A DNA stretch of 30,976 nt from Candidatus Omnitrophota bacterium (lineage in GTDB: Bacteria > Omnitrophota > Gorgyraeia > JABMRN01). Shown in pieces: positions 16,501 to 24,960 of this stretch. Positions within the stretch are counted from its first letter, which is position 1; each line of letters opens with the position of its first letter. Below the pieces are notes generated by a model. The model was not told where the DNA came from, ran no database searches, and worked only from the letters and a program-made list of their open reading frames with translations. The position numbers and the translations under genes were made by a program. The stretch spans positions 1-30,976 of the forward strand of contig JAQVOV010000006.1 of NCBI GenBank assembly GCA_028702395.1, in the 5' to 3' direction.

Positions 16501-17543
16501 ATAACACTTCGTCCCGAATAATCCACACGCTTACCAAGCAGGTTCTGTCTAAATCGTCACTGCTTTCCTTTTAACATGTCACTTAATGATTTAAGAGGTC
16601 GGTTCCCTGGTCCAAGAACAGGTCGTCCATGACGTCCGTTATCAAAAACAGCATCAACAGCTTCCTGAAGCATTCTTTTTTCATTACGAACAATTACATC
16701 AGGAGCATTAAGATCTAGAAGTTTTTTTAACCTATTGTTCCTGTTTATTACTCTTCGATATAGATCATTAAGATCGCTTGTTGCAAACCTTCCGCCATCC
16801 AAAGGAACTAAAGGTCTAAGGTCTGGTGGAATTACAGGAAGTATATCCAATATCATCCATTCAGCTTTATTATTTGAATTCCTAAAAGCTTCAACGATCT
16901 TAAGAATTTTAAGATTTTTCTTTTGCGTATGCCCTGCTTTTGAATCTTGTATTTCCCTCTTAAGTTTTGAAGAAAGTTTTGCCAGATCCAAACCTGCAAG
17001 TAGTTCTTTAATTGCTTCAGCTCCCATTTTTGCAACAAAAGCATCTGCTCCGTATTTTTTTCTGTATTCTAGATATTCATCATCATTTAAAATATCATTC
17101 TTTTTCAAAGGTGTTTTACCCGGGTCAATTACAACATACTCTTCATAATAAATTACTTTTTCAAGATTTCGAGTGTTAAGCTGAAGAAGATTGCCTATCT
17201 TAGATGGAACAGCTTTAAAGAACCATACATGCGAAACAGGTACAGCTAAATCAATATGCCCCATGCGTTCTCTTCTAACACTTGAACGAGCAACTTCAAC
17301 CCCGCATCTATCGCAAACGATCCCTTTATGTTTTATCCTTTTATACTTTCCGCAATTACATTCGTAATCTTTTGTCGGACCAAATATCTTTTCACAAAAA
17401 AGACCATCTTTTTCAGGTTTTAACGTACGATAGTTAATAGTCTCCGGTTTTTTTACTTCGCCTTTAGACCAACCTCGTATTATTTCGCTCGAAGCAAGTC
17501 CGATCGAAATCGCATCAAATTTATTACCTACTTCTTCTATCAT
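13527..17543 (-). CDS. rpoC: RNA polymerase subunit beta-prime, interrupted by an in-frame TGA
   Basis: Catalytic subunit of RNA polymerase; 1338 codons plus stop when read through. The N-terminal part (328 residues to 16560) has the zinc ribbon CNCGKYKRIKHKGIVCDRCG and GGRFATSDLNDLYRRVI. Reading then meets TGA at 16559-16557 where the conserved run [21 protein letters not shown] needs glycine. The same frame continues to 13527 with the catalytic NADFDGDQM, the second zinc site (CEAKKGVCSKC) and [20 protein letters not shown]. GGA to TGA is a single-base change. The gene is essential, so sequence error is likely; read-through is possible. GAGGAAC precedes ATG at 17543. Confidence 0.93.
16557..16559 (-). 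other. In-frame TGA codon inside rpoC
   Basis: Codon reads TGA between CAG (Gln) and CGA (Arg) in the block [15 protein letters not shown], where beta-prime proteins have Gly. The frame is open on both sides. The following base is C, a context known to be leaky for UGA in bacteria. Confidence 0.9.
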
Positions 17544-17559
17544 ATTGTTCCTCTTTTCC

Positions 17560-17655
17560 GTGCTTCGCGCTTTGTGCTTCGTGCTTTTTAGCTAATTAGG
17601 AATTCAATAATTCCGTAAAAGCTCGTGGCTCGTAGCTCACAGCTCGTGGCTCGTA
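17560..17655. repeat. Facing heptad arrays, rpoB-rpoC spacer
   Basis: Left arm 17560-17587 is four exact-length units GTGCTTC, GCGCTTT, GTGCTTC, GTGCTTT. Right arm 17621-17655 is five units GCTCGTG, GCTCGTA, GCTCACA, GCTCGTG, GCTCGTA and directly abuts the rpoB stop codon. Between the arms GGAATTC and a short AATTCC stretch could add pairing. Confidence 0.8.
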
Positions 17656-20600
17656 TTATATTTTGTCTTTTTTTAACATTCTAATATCAATAGCAAGACT
17701 TTGTAATTCTTTGATCAAAACATTAAATGACTCAGGCGTACCAGGATGAGAATCTGTATCACCTTTTACTATTGACTCGTATATTTTTGTTCTTCCAACA
17801 ATATCATCACTTTTTACTGTCAGAAGTTCCTGCAATGTATATGCAGCACCATATGCTTCTAAAGCCCATACTTCCATTTCTCCAAACCTCTGCCCACCAA
17901 ATTGCGCTTTACCGCCAAGTGGCTGTTGAGTTACTAAGGAATAAGGCCCTATTGATCTAGCATGTATCTTATTATCAACAAGGTGTGCAAGCTTAAGCAT
18001 ATATATCTGCCCTACTGTGACTTTTTGATCAAAAGCTTTACCTGTAAGCCCATCATGAATTGTAACTTTTCCTGATTCAGGTAGCCCTGCTTTTCTCATT
18101 TCTTCTTTTATTTCATTTTCAGAAGCTCCATCAAAAACAGAAGTTGCAACTTTAAATCCAAGTATCTTTGCTGCCCATCCAAGATGTGTCTCAAGGATCT
18201 GTCCAACGTTCATACGACTCGGTACACCTAAAGGATTCAAAACCATATCTACTGGTGTTCCATCCTCAAGAAAAGGCATATCTTCCTCTGGCAGGATCTT
18301 TGCAATAACACCTTTATTACCATGTCGCCCAGCCATTTTATCTCCAACTGAAAGTTTTTTCTTACTAGCAACGTATACCTTTACTTTCTTAAGAACACCT
18401 GCTGGGAGCTCATCGCCTCGTTTTATTTTATCTATCTCTCTGTCCCTTTCGAACATCAATTCTTCTATCTGACCATCTAATAGTTTAATTGCTTTTCTAA
18501 TATCATTTTCGATATTTTCTTCGCCAACTATCTTAAGATTCTCAAGTTCTGCTTTATCCAAAGTCTTAATATCCTCTTTTCTGATGGTCTTTCCATGAGA
18601 TATTATTGTTTTACCGGTATAAGCATCCAAAAGACTTGTTTCTAGTTTTTTACCTACAAGATACCCTTCTAGCTTCTTTTTCTTTTCTTCTAGAAGCTTC
18701 TGTATCTGAGAATCAAATTCTTCTTCTATCTTTTTTGTTTCCTTTATCTCTTTTGTCTTTTCTTCTTTAGTTTTTGCTTTTGACTCTTTTCTTGAAAAAA
18801 CACGCACATCAACAGCTATTCCATAAACTCCAGGAGGAACTGTTAATGAAGCATCTCTTACATCACCTGCTTTTTCTCCGAAAATAGCTCGTAAGAGTTT
18901 TTCTTCTGGAGAAAGTTCAGTTTCAGATTTTGGAGTTACTTTTCCGACAAGAATATCCCCTGGTTTAACCTCTGCACCTATAGATATTATTCCTTCAGCA
19001 TCAAGGTTTCTTAACGAATCTTCGCTCACATTAGGTATATCTCTGGTAATTTCTTCATTGCCTAATCTAGTATCTCTTGCATCAACCTCAAATTCTTCTA
19101 TATGTAAAGACGTATAAGCATCTTCTTTGAGAAGTTTTTCATTTATTAGTATTGCATCTTCAAAGTTATATCCTCTCCATGGCATAAACGCAACTTTTAC
19201 ATTTCTACCCAAAGCCAATTCTCCTTGGTCTGTTGCTGCACCATCAGCAATGACATCTCCTTTTTTTATATTCTGTCCTATCTTGACGATCGGTCTTTGA
19301 TTTATCGTAGTATTGGCATTTGATCTTTGAAATTTTCGTAAAATATAGGTTTTAGCTCCTATGACTATCTTTCTGCCATCAACGTATGTGACTTTGCCAT
19401 CACTTTCAGAAACAATGACCGTTCCGGAATCTTTTGCTGCCTTTGCTTCCATCCCTGTTCCTACTAAAGGCGCATCTGTATTCAATAAAGGAACTGCTTG
19501 ACGCTGCATATTTGATCCCATAAGTGCTCTGTTAGCATCATCATGTTCTAAAAATGGTATTAAAGACGCAGCTATACTTACAAGCTGTATTGGCGAAACA
19601 TCCATATACTGAACATTGTGTTTATCGACTTTAATAAAATCATTCTTATATCTGCAGAATATCTTTGGATCAATAAAATTTCCTTTTTCATCCAATTTGG
19701 CATTTGCCTGTCCGATAATATAGTTATCCTCAATGTCTGCTGAAAGATATTCGATCTTATTTGTGACTTTACCATCTTCAACTTTCCTATATGGAGTTTC
19801 AATAAAACCAAATTCATTTACTTTAGCATAAGTACTTAATGACGATATAAGTCCTATATTCGGACCTTCCGGAGTTTCAATAGGACACATACGGCCATAA
19901 TGAGAATAATGCACGTCTCTAACCTCAAAACCTGCTCTCTCTCTATTAAGCCCTCCTGGCCCTAACGCACTTAATCTCCTTTTATGCGTAAGTTCAGCTA
20001 AAGGATTTGTTTGATCCATGAACTGAGAAAGCTGACTTCTTCCAAAAAAATCCTTTATAATACTTGAAATAAGTTTCGCATTAATAAGATTGTGAGGCAT
20101 TATACTTTCAAGATCATAAATATTCATCCTATCTCTTATAGTTCTTTCCATCCTTACTAATCCTATTCTTATCTGATTAGCAAGAAGTTCGCCTACACAT
20201 CTGACTCTCCTGTTGCCAAGGTGATCTATATCATCAAGGGAACGTATCCCACCTTTTAATTCAAGAAGTGCCTGCAAAACCCTTATCACTGTTGTTTTAT
20301 CAAGAACTGCTTTTTCTAGTGGTTCATTCATATCTAATTTTCTATTTGCCATATGACGGCCTACTCTACCCAGATCATATCTCTTTTCATCAAAGAACAT
20401 CCTATCTAGAAGTGATTCTGCACTTTCAAGGGTTGGAGGATCACTCGGCCTGAGTTTTCTATAAATATCAAGCATGGCCTCTTCTCTTGTCTTAGTATGA
20501 TCTTTTTCCAAAGTGTTCATTATCTCCGGAGATCTTTTCTGCAGAACTTTTATTTCCCTTATTCCTGTTTCCCATATCCTGTCTGCAAGTTCATGCGTTA

Positions 20601-21351
20601 TTTTATCATTTATCTGGGCAAGGATAGAACTTGTTTTTTGTTCAACAAGATCTTCTGCCAGATACATCCCAATATACTCATCTAATTTGGATTTTTGAGT
20701 AAGACTTACTGTTTCAATTCCGCTGAAAGCTTTTAAAATATCTTCATCTTTTGAAAATCCGAACAATCTCAAAAATTGTGTTGCAACAAATTTTCGTTTT
20801 CTATCAATAATAACCTGTATAGAATCATTAATATCAAAAATAAATTCTATCCAAACTCCTCTATAGGGAATTATTCTCGCTGAAAAAAGTTTTTTTCCGC
20901 TTGGATGGATTGTTTCTTCAAAGGAAATACCAGGTGATCTATGAAGCTGACTGACAACAACTCTTTCATCACCATTAACAATGAATGTCCCTGTTGGGGT
21001 CATTAAAGGAATATCACCAAAATAAACTTCCTGTTCTTTTACATCTTTAGCTGTTTTTAAACGTAATTTGACCCTTAAAGGAGCTGCATAACTAACATCT
21101 CGTTTTTGGGATTCATATATGCAGTATTTAGGCTTACCTAAAACATAATTCACATAATCCAGCTTATATTGTCCGTCATTGGTCTGAATAGGAAATGTTT
21201 CTCTGAACAGAGCTTCAAGCCCTTCATTTTTTCTTTTTGTTTTAGCAACATTATATTGCAAAAAATTGTCATAGGAGTTCAATTGAATTTCGACAAGTTG
21301 CGGTAATTCAAAACATTCCTTGATCTTGGCGTATTTTTTTCTATTTATCAT
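17656..21351 (-). CDS. rpoB: RNA polymerase subunit beta
   Basis: 1231 residues, full length. The rifampicin-binding cluster reads SQFMDQTNPLAELTHKRRLS followed by ALGPGG, with the Asp, His and Ser equivalent to E. coli 516, 526 and 531 all wild type. Further landmarks are HYGRMCPIETPEGPNIGLI (in the form SHYGRMCPIETPEGPN), RHGNKGVIAKILPEEDMPF, and KAQFGGQRFGEMEVWALEAY at the C-terminus. A charged Lys/Glu-rich coiled insertion lies around residues 855-905. AAAGGATGG precedes ATG at 21351. Followed by rpoC after a 112-bp heptad spacer. Confidence 0.98.
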   Translation of the reverse strand: MINRKKYAKIKECFELPQLVEIQLNSYDNFLQYNVAKTKRKNEGLEALFRETFPIQTNDGQYKLDYVNYVLGKPKYCIYESQKRDVSYAAPLRVKLRLKTAKDVKEQEVYFGDIPLMTPTGTFIVNGDERVVVSQLHRSPGISFEETIHPSGKKLFSARIIPYRGVWIEFIFDINDSIQVIIDRKRKFVATQFLRLFGFSKDEDILKAFSGIETVSLTQKSKLDEYIGMYLAEDLVEQKTSSILAQINDKITHELADRIWETGIREIKVLQKRSPEIMNTLEKDHTKTREEAMLDIYRKLRPSDPPTLESAESLLDRMFFDEKRYDLGRVGRHMANRKLDMNEPLEKAVLDKTTVIRVLQALLELKGGIRSLDDIDHLGNRRVRCVGELLANQIRIGLVRMERTIRDRMNIYDLESIMPHNLINAKLISSIIKDFFGRSQLSQFMDQTNPLAELTHKRRLSALGPGGLNRERAGFEVRDVHYSHYGRMCPIETPEGPNIGLISSLSTYAKVNEFGFIETPYRKVEDGKVTNKIEYLSADIEDNYIIGQANAKLDEKGNFIDPKIFCRYKNDFIKVDKHNVQYMDVSPIQLVSIAASLIPFLEHDDANRALMGSNMQRQAVPLLNTDAPLVGTGMEAKAAKDSGTVIVSESDGKVTYVDGRKIVIGAKTYILRKFQRSNANTTINQRPIVKIGQNIKKGDVIADGAATDQGELALGRNVKVAFMPWRGYNFEDAILINEKLLKEDAYTSLHIEEFEVDARDTRLGNEEITRDIPNVSEDSLRNLDAEGIISIGAEVKPGDILVGKVTPKSETELSPEEKLLRAIFGEKAGDVRDASLTVPPGVYGIAVDVRVFSRKESKAKTKEEKTKEIKETKKIEEEFDSQIQKLLEEKKKKLEGYLVGKKLETSLLDAYTGKTIISHGKTIRKEDIKTLDKAELENLKIVGEENIENDIRKAIKLLDGQIEELMFERDREIDKIKRGDELPAGVLKKVKVYVASKKKLSVGDKMAGRHGNKGVIAKILPEEDMPFLEDGTPVDMVLNPLGVPSRMNVGQILETHLGWAAKILGFKVATSVFDGASENEIKEEMRKAGLPESGKVTIHDGLTGKAFDQKVTVGQIYMLKLAHLVDNKIHARSIGPYSLVTQQPLGGKAQFGGQRFGEMEVWALEAYGAAYTLQELLTVKSDDIVGRTKIYESIVKGDTDSHPGTPESFNVLIKELQSLAIDIRMLKKDKI

Positions 21352-21420
21352 ATTCCATCCTTTGTGTACATAGCAACTCTTATAAATAACCGCTATTTGT
21401 TATAGATAGAAAAGGAAAGA

Positions 21421-21520
21421 GTGTTGTATCGTCGGTCGTGTGTCTTATGACTGCTAAAATATACTTGAAAATTCAAGTATTCAACAGACATATGACACAT
21501 GACACAAGACGCAATAACAC
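21421..21520. repeat. Facing heptad arrays, rplL-rpoB spacer
   Basis: Left arm 21421-21453 has GTCGGTC/GTGTGTC-type units. Right arm 21485-21520 has CAGACAT, ATGACAC (two copies), AAGACGC and AATAACAC. The arms match imperfectly in opposite orientation. Between them is a perfect 9-bp inverted repeat with a 2-base loop (ATACTTGAA AA TTCAAGTAT, 21461-21480). The rplL-rpoB gap is a known attenuation or processing point in other bacteria, so the hairpin could matter here. Confidence 0.72.
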
Positions 21521-21522
21521 AA

Positions 21523-21933
21523 TTATTTTAATTCTACTTTTGCACCTGTTTTTTCAAGCTGTGTTTTTATTTTTTCAGCTTCTGCTTTTGCAACGCCTTC
21601 TTTTATCGGTTTAGGTGCGGCTTCAACAAGATCTTTTGCTTCCTTCAATCCTAAAGTAGTCAAAGCTCTTATTTCTTTAATAACAGCTATTTTATTTGCA
21701 CCAACTTCAGCAAGAATTACATCAAAAGTATCCTTTTCCTCGGCAGGAGCAGCAGCAACACCAGCACCAGGCATAGCAACAGCTGCAACAGGAGCCTGTG
21801 CAGATACGCCGAACTTCTGTTCAAGTGCTTTTACAAGGTCTGAAAGTTCGAGAACAGTCATTTTCTCTACACTTTCAACAACTGTTTTCATGCTTCCAGT
21901 TAATTCTACAGTTTTCTTTTGTTCTTCAGACAT
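21523..21933 (-). CDS. rplL: 50S ribosomal protein L7/L12
   Basis: Stalk protein that recruits translational GTPases. 136 residues, slightly longer than the usual 120-125 because of a ~12-residue N-terminal addition. Ala/Pro/Gly-rich hinge around residues 47-66 (APVAAVAMPGAGVAAAPAEE), then the C-terminal domain KDTFDVILAEVGANKIAVIK and GLKEAKDLVEAAPKPIKEG. AGGAGG precedes ATG at 21933, the strongest ribosome-binding site in the region, fitting the multi-copy need for this protein. Confidence 0.97.
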   Translation of the reverse strand: MSEEQKKTVELTGSMKTVVESVEKMTVLELSDLVKALEQKFGVSAQAPVAAVAMPGAGVAAAPAEEKDTFDVILAEVGANKIAVIKEIRALTTLGLKEAKDLVEAAPKPIKEGVAKAEAEKIKTQLEKTGAKVELK

Positions 21934-21954
21934 TTTTTGTTTCCTCCTATTAGT

Positions 21955-22039
21955 GTCGTGAGTCGTGAGTCGTGAGTCACGTGTCTTTTTAGTTTATAAC
22001 TTAAAACACATGACACAAAGACACATGTCACATGACCCG
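21955..22039. repeat. Facing heptad arrays, rplJ-rplL spacer
   Basis: Left arm 21955-21985 has GTCGTGA (three exact copies), GTCACGT, GTC. Right arm 22006-22039 has ACACATG, ACACAAAG, ACACATG, TCACATG, ACCCG and begins one base after the rplJ stop in the transcript. The arms are imperfectly complementary. Confidence 0.78.
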
Positions 22040-22040
22040 T

Positions 22041-22580
22041 TTATTCTTTTTCTCTTTTTTCTTTTATTGATTGGATAGCATACACGAATTTTCGTGTAAC
22101 ACCTCCAAGTACACTTACAAAACCAGTAATAGGTGCTTGCAAAGTAGATAATAACATAGATATCAGCACCTTTTTCGAAGGAAGTGCTGCTATTTCCTTT
22201 AATCTATCTATTCCTACAAGCTTTCCTTCTATACAACCAACTTTTATATTGAATGGTTCCTTATCTTTTGAAAAATCAATAACAACTTTTGTATTTTCAA
22301 CAACATCATCACCGAGAAAAGCTATCCCGCATTTTGAACCGATATACTCGAACATATCAGTATGGTTAAGCTTTTGAAGAACATTTTTACAAAGCCTGTT
22401 TTTTACAACCATATAAGAGAAATTCGCTTTTTCAACTTTTCTCCTGAAAGAATTGATATCATTTGATTGTGTTGCCCCATACTCCGTAATAATGAAACTT
22501 TGATTGGTCTTGAATTTTTCTTCAAGATCCTTCAACATCAGATCCTTACACGCTTTGGAATATTTTACTGTACTTTCCAT
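22041..22580 (-). CDS. rplJ: 50S ribosomal protein L10
   Basis: Anchors the L7/L12 stalk to the ribosome. I choose ATG at 22580 (MESTVKYSKACKDLMLKDLE) because AAGGGG lies 10 bases upstream; the longer ORF would overlap rplA by 20 bases and adds residues unlike the family. 179 residues. Typical features are NDINSFRRKVEKANFSYMVV, VKNRLCKNVLQK and the C-terminal helix region that binds L12 dimers. Follows rplA closely, so no long L10 leader is present. Confidence 0.94.
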   Translation of the reverse strand: MESTVKYSKACKDLMLKDLEEKFKTNQSFIITEYGATQSNDINSFRRKVEKANFSYMVVKNRLCKNVLQKLNHTDMFEYIGSKCGIAFLGDDVVENTKVVIDFSKDKEPFNIKVGCIEGKLVGIDRLKEIAALPSKKVLISMLLSTLQAPITGFVSVLGGVTRKFVYAIQSIKEKREKE

Positions 22581-22593
22581 TTTATCTAACCCC

Positions 22594-23289
22594 TTATGAT
22601 TTCTTGAATTCATTTATATCTAATTTAATACCAGGCCCCATTGTCTTTGATAAAAATATCGATTTTATTGCATTAGGTTTAGATACTGGAGCATTAGCCG
22701 ATATCACAGCACCTATGAAATCTGAAACATTCTCAAATATCTTATTTGCTTCAAAAGATAATTTCCCTATAGCAACATGGATCGCTGCCAATTTATCCAT
22801 TTTATACTCAATTTTACCAGCTTTTATTTCTCGAACAGCTTTTGCAACATCCATTGTAACTGTTCCTGATTTAGGATTAGGCATCAAACCTTTAGGTCCT
22901 AAGACTTTTCCAAGTTTTGCCATTTCTCTCATCATTTCAGGAGTAGCCACACATACATCAAAATCAACCCACCCACCAGCTATCTTAGCTATAAGATTAT
23001 CTGCGCCGACATGATCAGCTCCAGCTTCTGTTGCTTTTGTTTCATCTTCACCTTTACAAATACAACAAACACTGACCTTTTTACCTGTTCCATGTATAAG
23101 AGCAACCGTTCCCCTTATAGGCTGTGTAACCTTTTTGGAATCAATGTTCAAAGACATACAAAGGTCTACACTTTCATCAAAGTTTGCTTTTGGTGCTTTT
23201 TTAAGAACATTTATTGCATCCATTAAGGAATAGTCCTTGTTCTTTTGATATGCTTTCTGTATTTCTTTTTGTTTTTTTGATATCTTCAT
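22594..23289 (-). CDS. rplA: 50S ribosomal protein L1
   Basis: L1-stalk protein that helps release deacylated tRNA; in many bacteria it also represses its own operon. 231 residues with YSLMDAINVLKKAPKANFDE, the GLMPNPKSGTVTMDVAKAV signature, and SIFLSKTMGPGIKLDI at the C-terminus. Lies 39 bp after rplK and 13 bp before rplJ. Confidence 0.97.
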   Translation of the reverse strand: MKISKKQKEIQKAYQKNKDYSLMDAINVLKKAPKANFDESVDLCMSLNIDSKKVTQPIRGTVALIHGTGKKVSVCCICKGEDETKATEAGADHVGADNLIAKIAGGWVDFDVCVATPEMMREMAKLGKVLGPKGLMPNPKSGTVTMDVAKAVREIKAGKIEYKMDKLAAIHVAIGKLSFEANKIFENVSDFIGAVISANAPVSKPNAIKSIFLSKTMGPGIKLDINEFKKS

Positions 23290-23328
23290 ATTACTTTCTC
23301 TTTTTTTACAAACATTAACCAGTAACTA

Positions 23329-23751
23329 TTATACAATTTCAATACCCATGCTTCTGGCAGTACCTTCTACCATTTTGATCGCTGCTTCTAATGTCGCTGC
23401 ATTAAGATCCTCTAATTTGGTTTTTGCGATCTCTTCTACTTGTGCTTTTGTGACTTTTCCTATAAGGTCTTTACCAGGAGTCTGACTCGCTTTTGCAATA
23501 CCGCAAGCTTTTTTCAATAGAACACTTGAAGGAGGAGTCTTGATAATAAACGTAAAAGACCTGTCTTCATAAGCAGTAATGACTGACGGCAGTATCAATC
23601 CCTGTTTATCTTTTGTTCTTTCATTGAATTCTTTACAAAACTGCATAATATTCACACCATGCTGACCTAAAGCCGGACCTACCGGAGGCGCAGGATTTGC
23701 CTGTCCACCTGGACAATATAATTTTATTATTGCTTTTATTTTTTTTGCCAT
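23329..23751 (-). CDS. rplK: 50S ribosomal protein L11
   Basis: GTPase-centre protein. 140 residues with the N-terminal proline-rich segment PGGQANPAPPVGPALGQHGV, then NIMQFCKEFNERTKD, and the C-terminal rRNA-binding domain (KVTKAQVEEIAKTKLEDLNA and ARSMGIEIV). ATG at 23751 has a GAGGGAG sequence very close upstream. First of rplKAJL after nusG. Confidence 0.97.
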   Translation of the reverse strand: MAKKIKAIIKLYCPGGQANPAPPVGPALGQHGVNIMQFCKEFNERTKDKQGLILPSVITAYEDRSFTFIIKTPPSSVLLKKACGIAKASQTPGKDLIGKVTKAQVEEIAKTKLEDLNAATLEAAIKMVEGTARSMGIEIV

Positions 23752-23760
23752 AACTCCCTC

Positions 23761-23831
23761 GCTTATTGCTTATCGCTTATCGCCTATCGCCTATCTTTTT
23801 TTCGATTTGCGATTTGCAATTAGCGATTTGC
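23761..23831. repeat. Facing heptad arrays, nusG-rplK spacer
   Basis: Left arm 23761-23795 has five exact units: GCTTATT, GCTTATC (two), GCCTATC (two). Right arm 23803-23831 has CGATTTG (two), CAATTAG, CGATTTG, C. Only seven bases separate the arms. The right arm begins 4 bases after the nusG stop in the transcript. Confidence 0.8.
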
Positions 23832-23835
23832 TAAT

Positions 23836-24369
23836 TTATACTTTTTCTATTTGCCAAGTCTCTAATTCAACAGGCGTTGAACGACCAAAAATAGAAATAA
23901 TTACTTTAACTTTACCCTTTTCAAGGTTTGTATCATCTATCACGCCGTTAAAATTAGTAAACGGACCTTCTTTTACTCTTATCTGCTCATCTTTTGCAAA
24001 AAGAACCTTAGGGATCGGCTTTTCCTTAGTGGTCTCCTGCTGCGAAACAATATTCTTAACTTCTTCATCTGTCAAAGGTATAGGCTTTGTCTTTGTCCCA
24101 ACAAACCCTGTGATCCCATTTGTGTTTTTAATAAAGTACCATGTTTTATCATTAAGATCCATTTCAACAAGAATGTATCCAGGAAAAAATTTTCTTTCAC
24201 TTATCTTCTTTTTTCCGCTTTTTATTTCAGATATCTGTTCAATTGGGATGATCACTTGCGATATGAATTCCTTTAACTCAGGACTCTCTTCTAATTTTCT
24301 ATCGAGAGTTAGTTTTATCCTTTGTTCATATCCAGTTTGTGTATGTATAACATACCAATGTTTAGCCAT
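23836..24369 (-). CDS. nusG: Transcription termination/antitermination protein NusG
   Basis: Elongation factor that binds the RNA polymerase clamp and couples to S10 or Rho. 177 residues. The NGN domain is seen as WYVIHTQTGYEQRIKLTLDR at the start, with FPGYILVEMDLNDKTWYFIK (in part) and GITGFVG. The C-terminal KOW domain has IRVKEGPFTNFNGVIDD and GRSTPVELETWQIEKV. AAGGATG precedes ATG at 24369. Follows secE after 10 bp. Confidence 0.97.
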   Translation of the reverse strand: MAKHWYVIHTQTGYEQRIKLTLDRKLEESPELKEFISQVIIPIEQISEIKSGKKKISERKFFPGYILVEMDLNDKTWYFIKNTNGITGFVGTKTKPIPLTDEEVKNIVSQQETTKEKPIPKVLFAKDEQIRVKEGPFTNFNGVIDDTNLEKGKVKVIISIFGRSTPVELETWQIEKV

Positions 24370-24379
24370 ATTAACATCC

Positions 24380-24562
24380 TTATCTTATAACGATATTTAT
24401 TACTTTAGATATCACAAAATCAGAAACTCCTATAAAAGCTGCCAAAAAGGCAACAGAAACCAACACAACAATAGTCGATGTAACAAGATCATCCTTAGAA
24501 GACCAGCTGACTTTCCCTAATTCTGTTTTAACTTCTGTTAAGAACTGTGATATTTTTGACAT
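24380..24562 (-). CDS. secE: Preprotein translocase subunit SecE
   Basis: Small essential SecYEG subunit. 60 residues with one membrane segment (about 31-52) preceded by the amphipathic signature FLTEVKTELGKVSWSSKDDL, which contains the conserved E-x-K-VxWP-like region. The short single-span form is usual outside enterobacteria. Located between tRNA-Trp and nusG, the expected neighbour. Confidence 0.95.
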   Translation of the reverse strand: MSKISQFLTEVKTELGKVSWSSKDDLVTSTIVVLVSVAFLAAFIGVSDFVISKVINIVIR

Positions 24563-24604
24563 CTTTTCTTTCTATTTATTTTAACCACGTTCCTACCATT
24601 TTTA

Positions 24605-24679
24605 TGGCAGGAGCGGCAGGAATCGAACCTGCAGTCACGGTTTTGGAGACCGTTGGTTTACCAATTAACCGACGCTCCT
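24605..24679 (-). tRNA. tRNA-Trp (anticodon CCA)
   Basis: Full cloverleaf. Acceptor AGGAGCG pairs with CGCTCCT, the anticodon loop is CTCCAAA on an ACGGT/ACCGT stem, and the T arm is GCAGG TTCGATT CCTGC. Discriminator G and encoded CCA. Lies one base after the rpmG stop and before secE, so it is released from the same transcript. Confidence 0.96.
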
Positions 24680-24680
24680 A

Positions 24681-24836
24681 CTACTTGATCTTAGTTTCTT
24701 TATGTAAAGTATGTTTCTTGCAAAACTTACAATGCTTAGACATTTCCATCTTCGCTGTATGTTGTTTAGGATTTTTACTTGTTGTATAAGTTTTCCTGTT
24801 ACATTCTGTACATTTTAACGCTAAATTTTCCTGCAT
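24681..24836 (-). CDS. rpmG: 50S ribosomal protein L33, zinc-binding form
   Basis: 51-residue gene between tuf copy 2 and tRNA-Trp. It starts MQENLALKCTECNRKTYTT and continues SKNPKQHTAKMEMSKHCKFC then KKHTLHKETKIK. Two CxxC pairs (CTEC, CKFC) show the zinc-ribbon form of L33; the TxKN-like segment is typical. ATG at 24836 is preceded by AGG about 9 bases upstream. The tuf-rpmG-tRNA-Trp-secE-nusG order is common in bacteria. Confidence 0.93.
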   Translation of the reverse strand: MQENLALKCTECNRKTYTTSKNPKQHTAKMEMSKHCKFCKKHTLHKETKIK

Positions 24837-24921
24837 ATTTTTTTACCTATCTTAATGCGTCTTATGTCCTGTGTCTGTGTGTCTTGTGCCTGCTATGGAA
24901 TTCTTTATTTAGTTTTCCTTT

Positions 24922-24958
24922 GTCGACTCATGACTCACGACCCATTACACATGACTCG
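24922..24958. repeat. Heptad array behind tuf copy 2
   Basis: GACTCAT/GACTCAC-type units identical to those behind tuf copy 1 because they lie inside the converted tract. The facing TGTGT-rich arm at 24869-24889 is also shared, but further left the two spacers diverge (ATGCGTCTTATGTC here). Confidence 0.65.
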
Positions 24959-24960
24959 TT

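Noticed and set aside
16557..17543. Two separate rpoC genes (split beta-prime) or UGA read as glycine
   Set aside because: The frame is identical on both sides with no spacer or ribosome-binding site at the break, so it is not a normal split. TGA ends rpsC and peptide gene F at family length, arguing against a recoded genetic code.
17560..17655. CRISPR array or direct-repeat array in the rpoB-rpoC spacer and similar spacers
   Set aside because: Units are about 7 bp without spacers and there are no cas genes; the structure is a degenerate tandem repeat.
24547..24789. 80-codon plus-strand frame over tRNA-Trp and rpmG
   Set aside because: Antisense to tRNA-Trp; the real gene here is rpmG on the minus strand.
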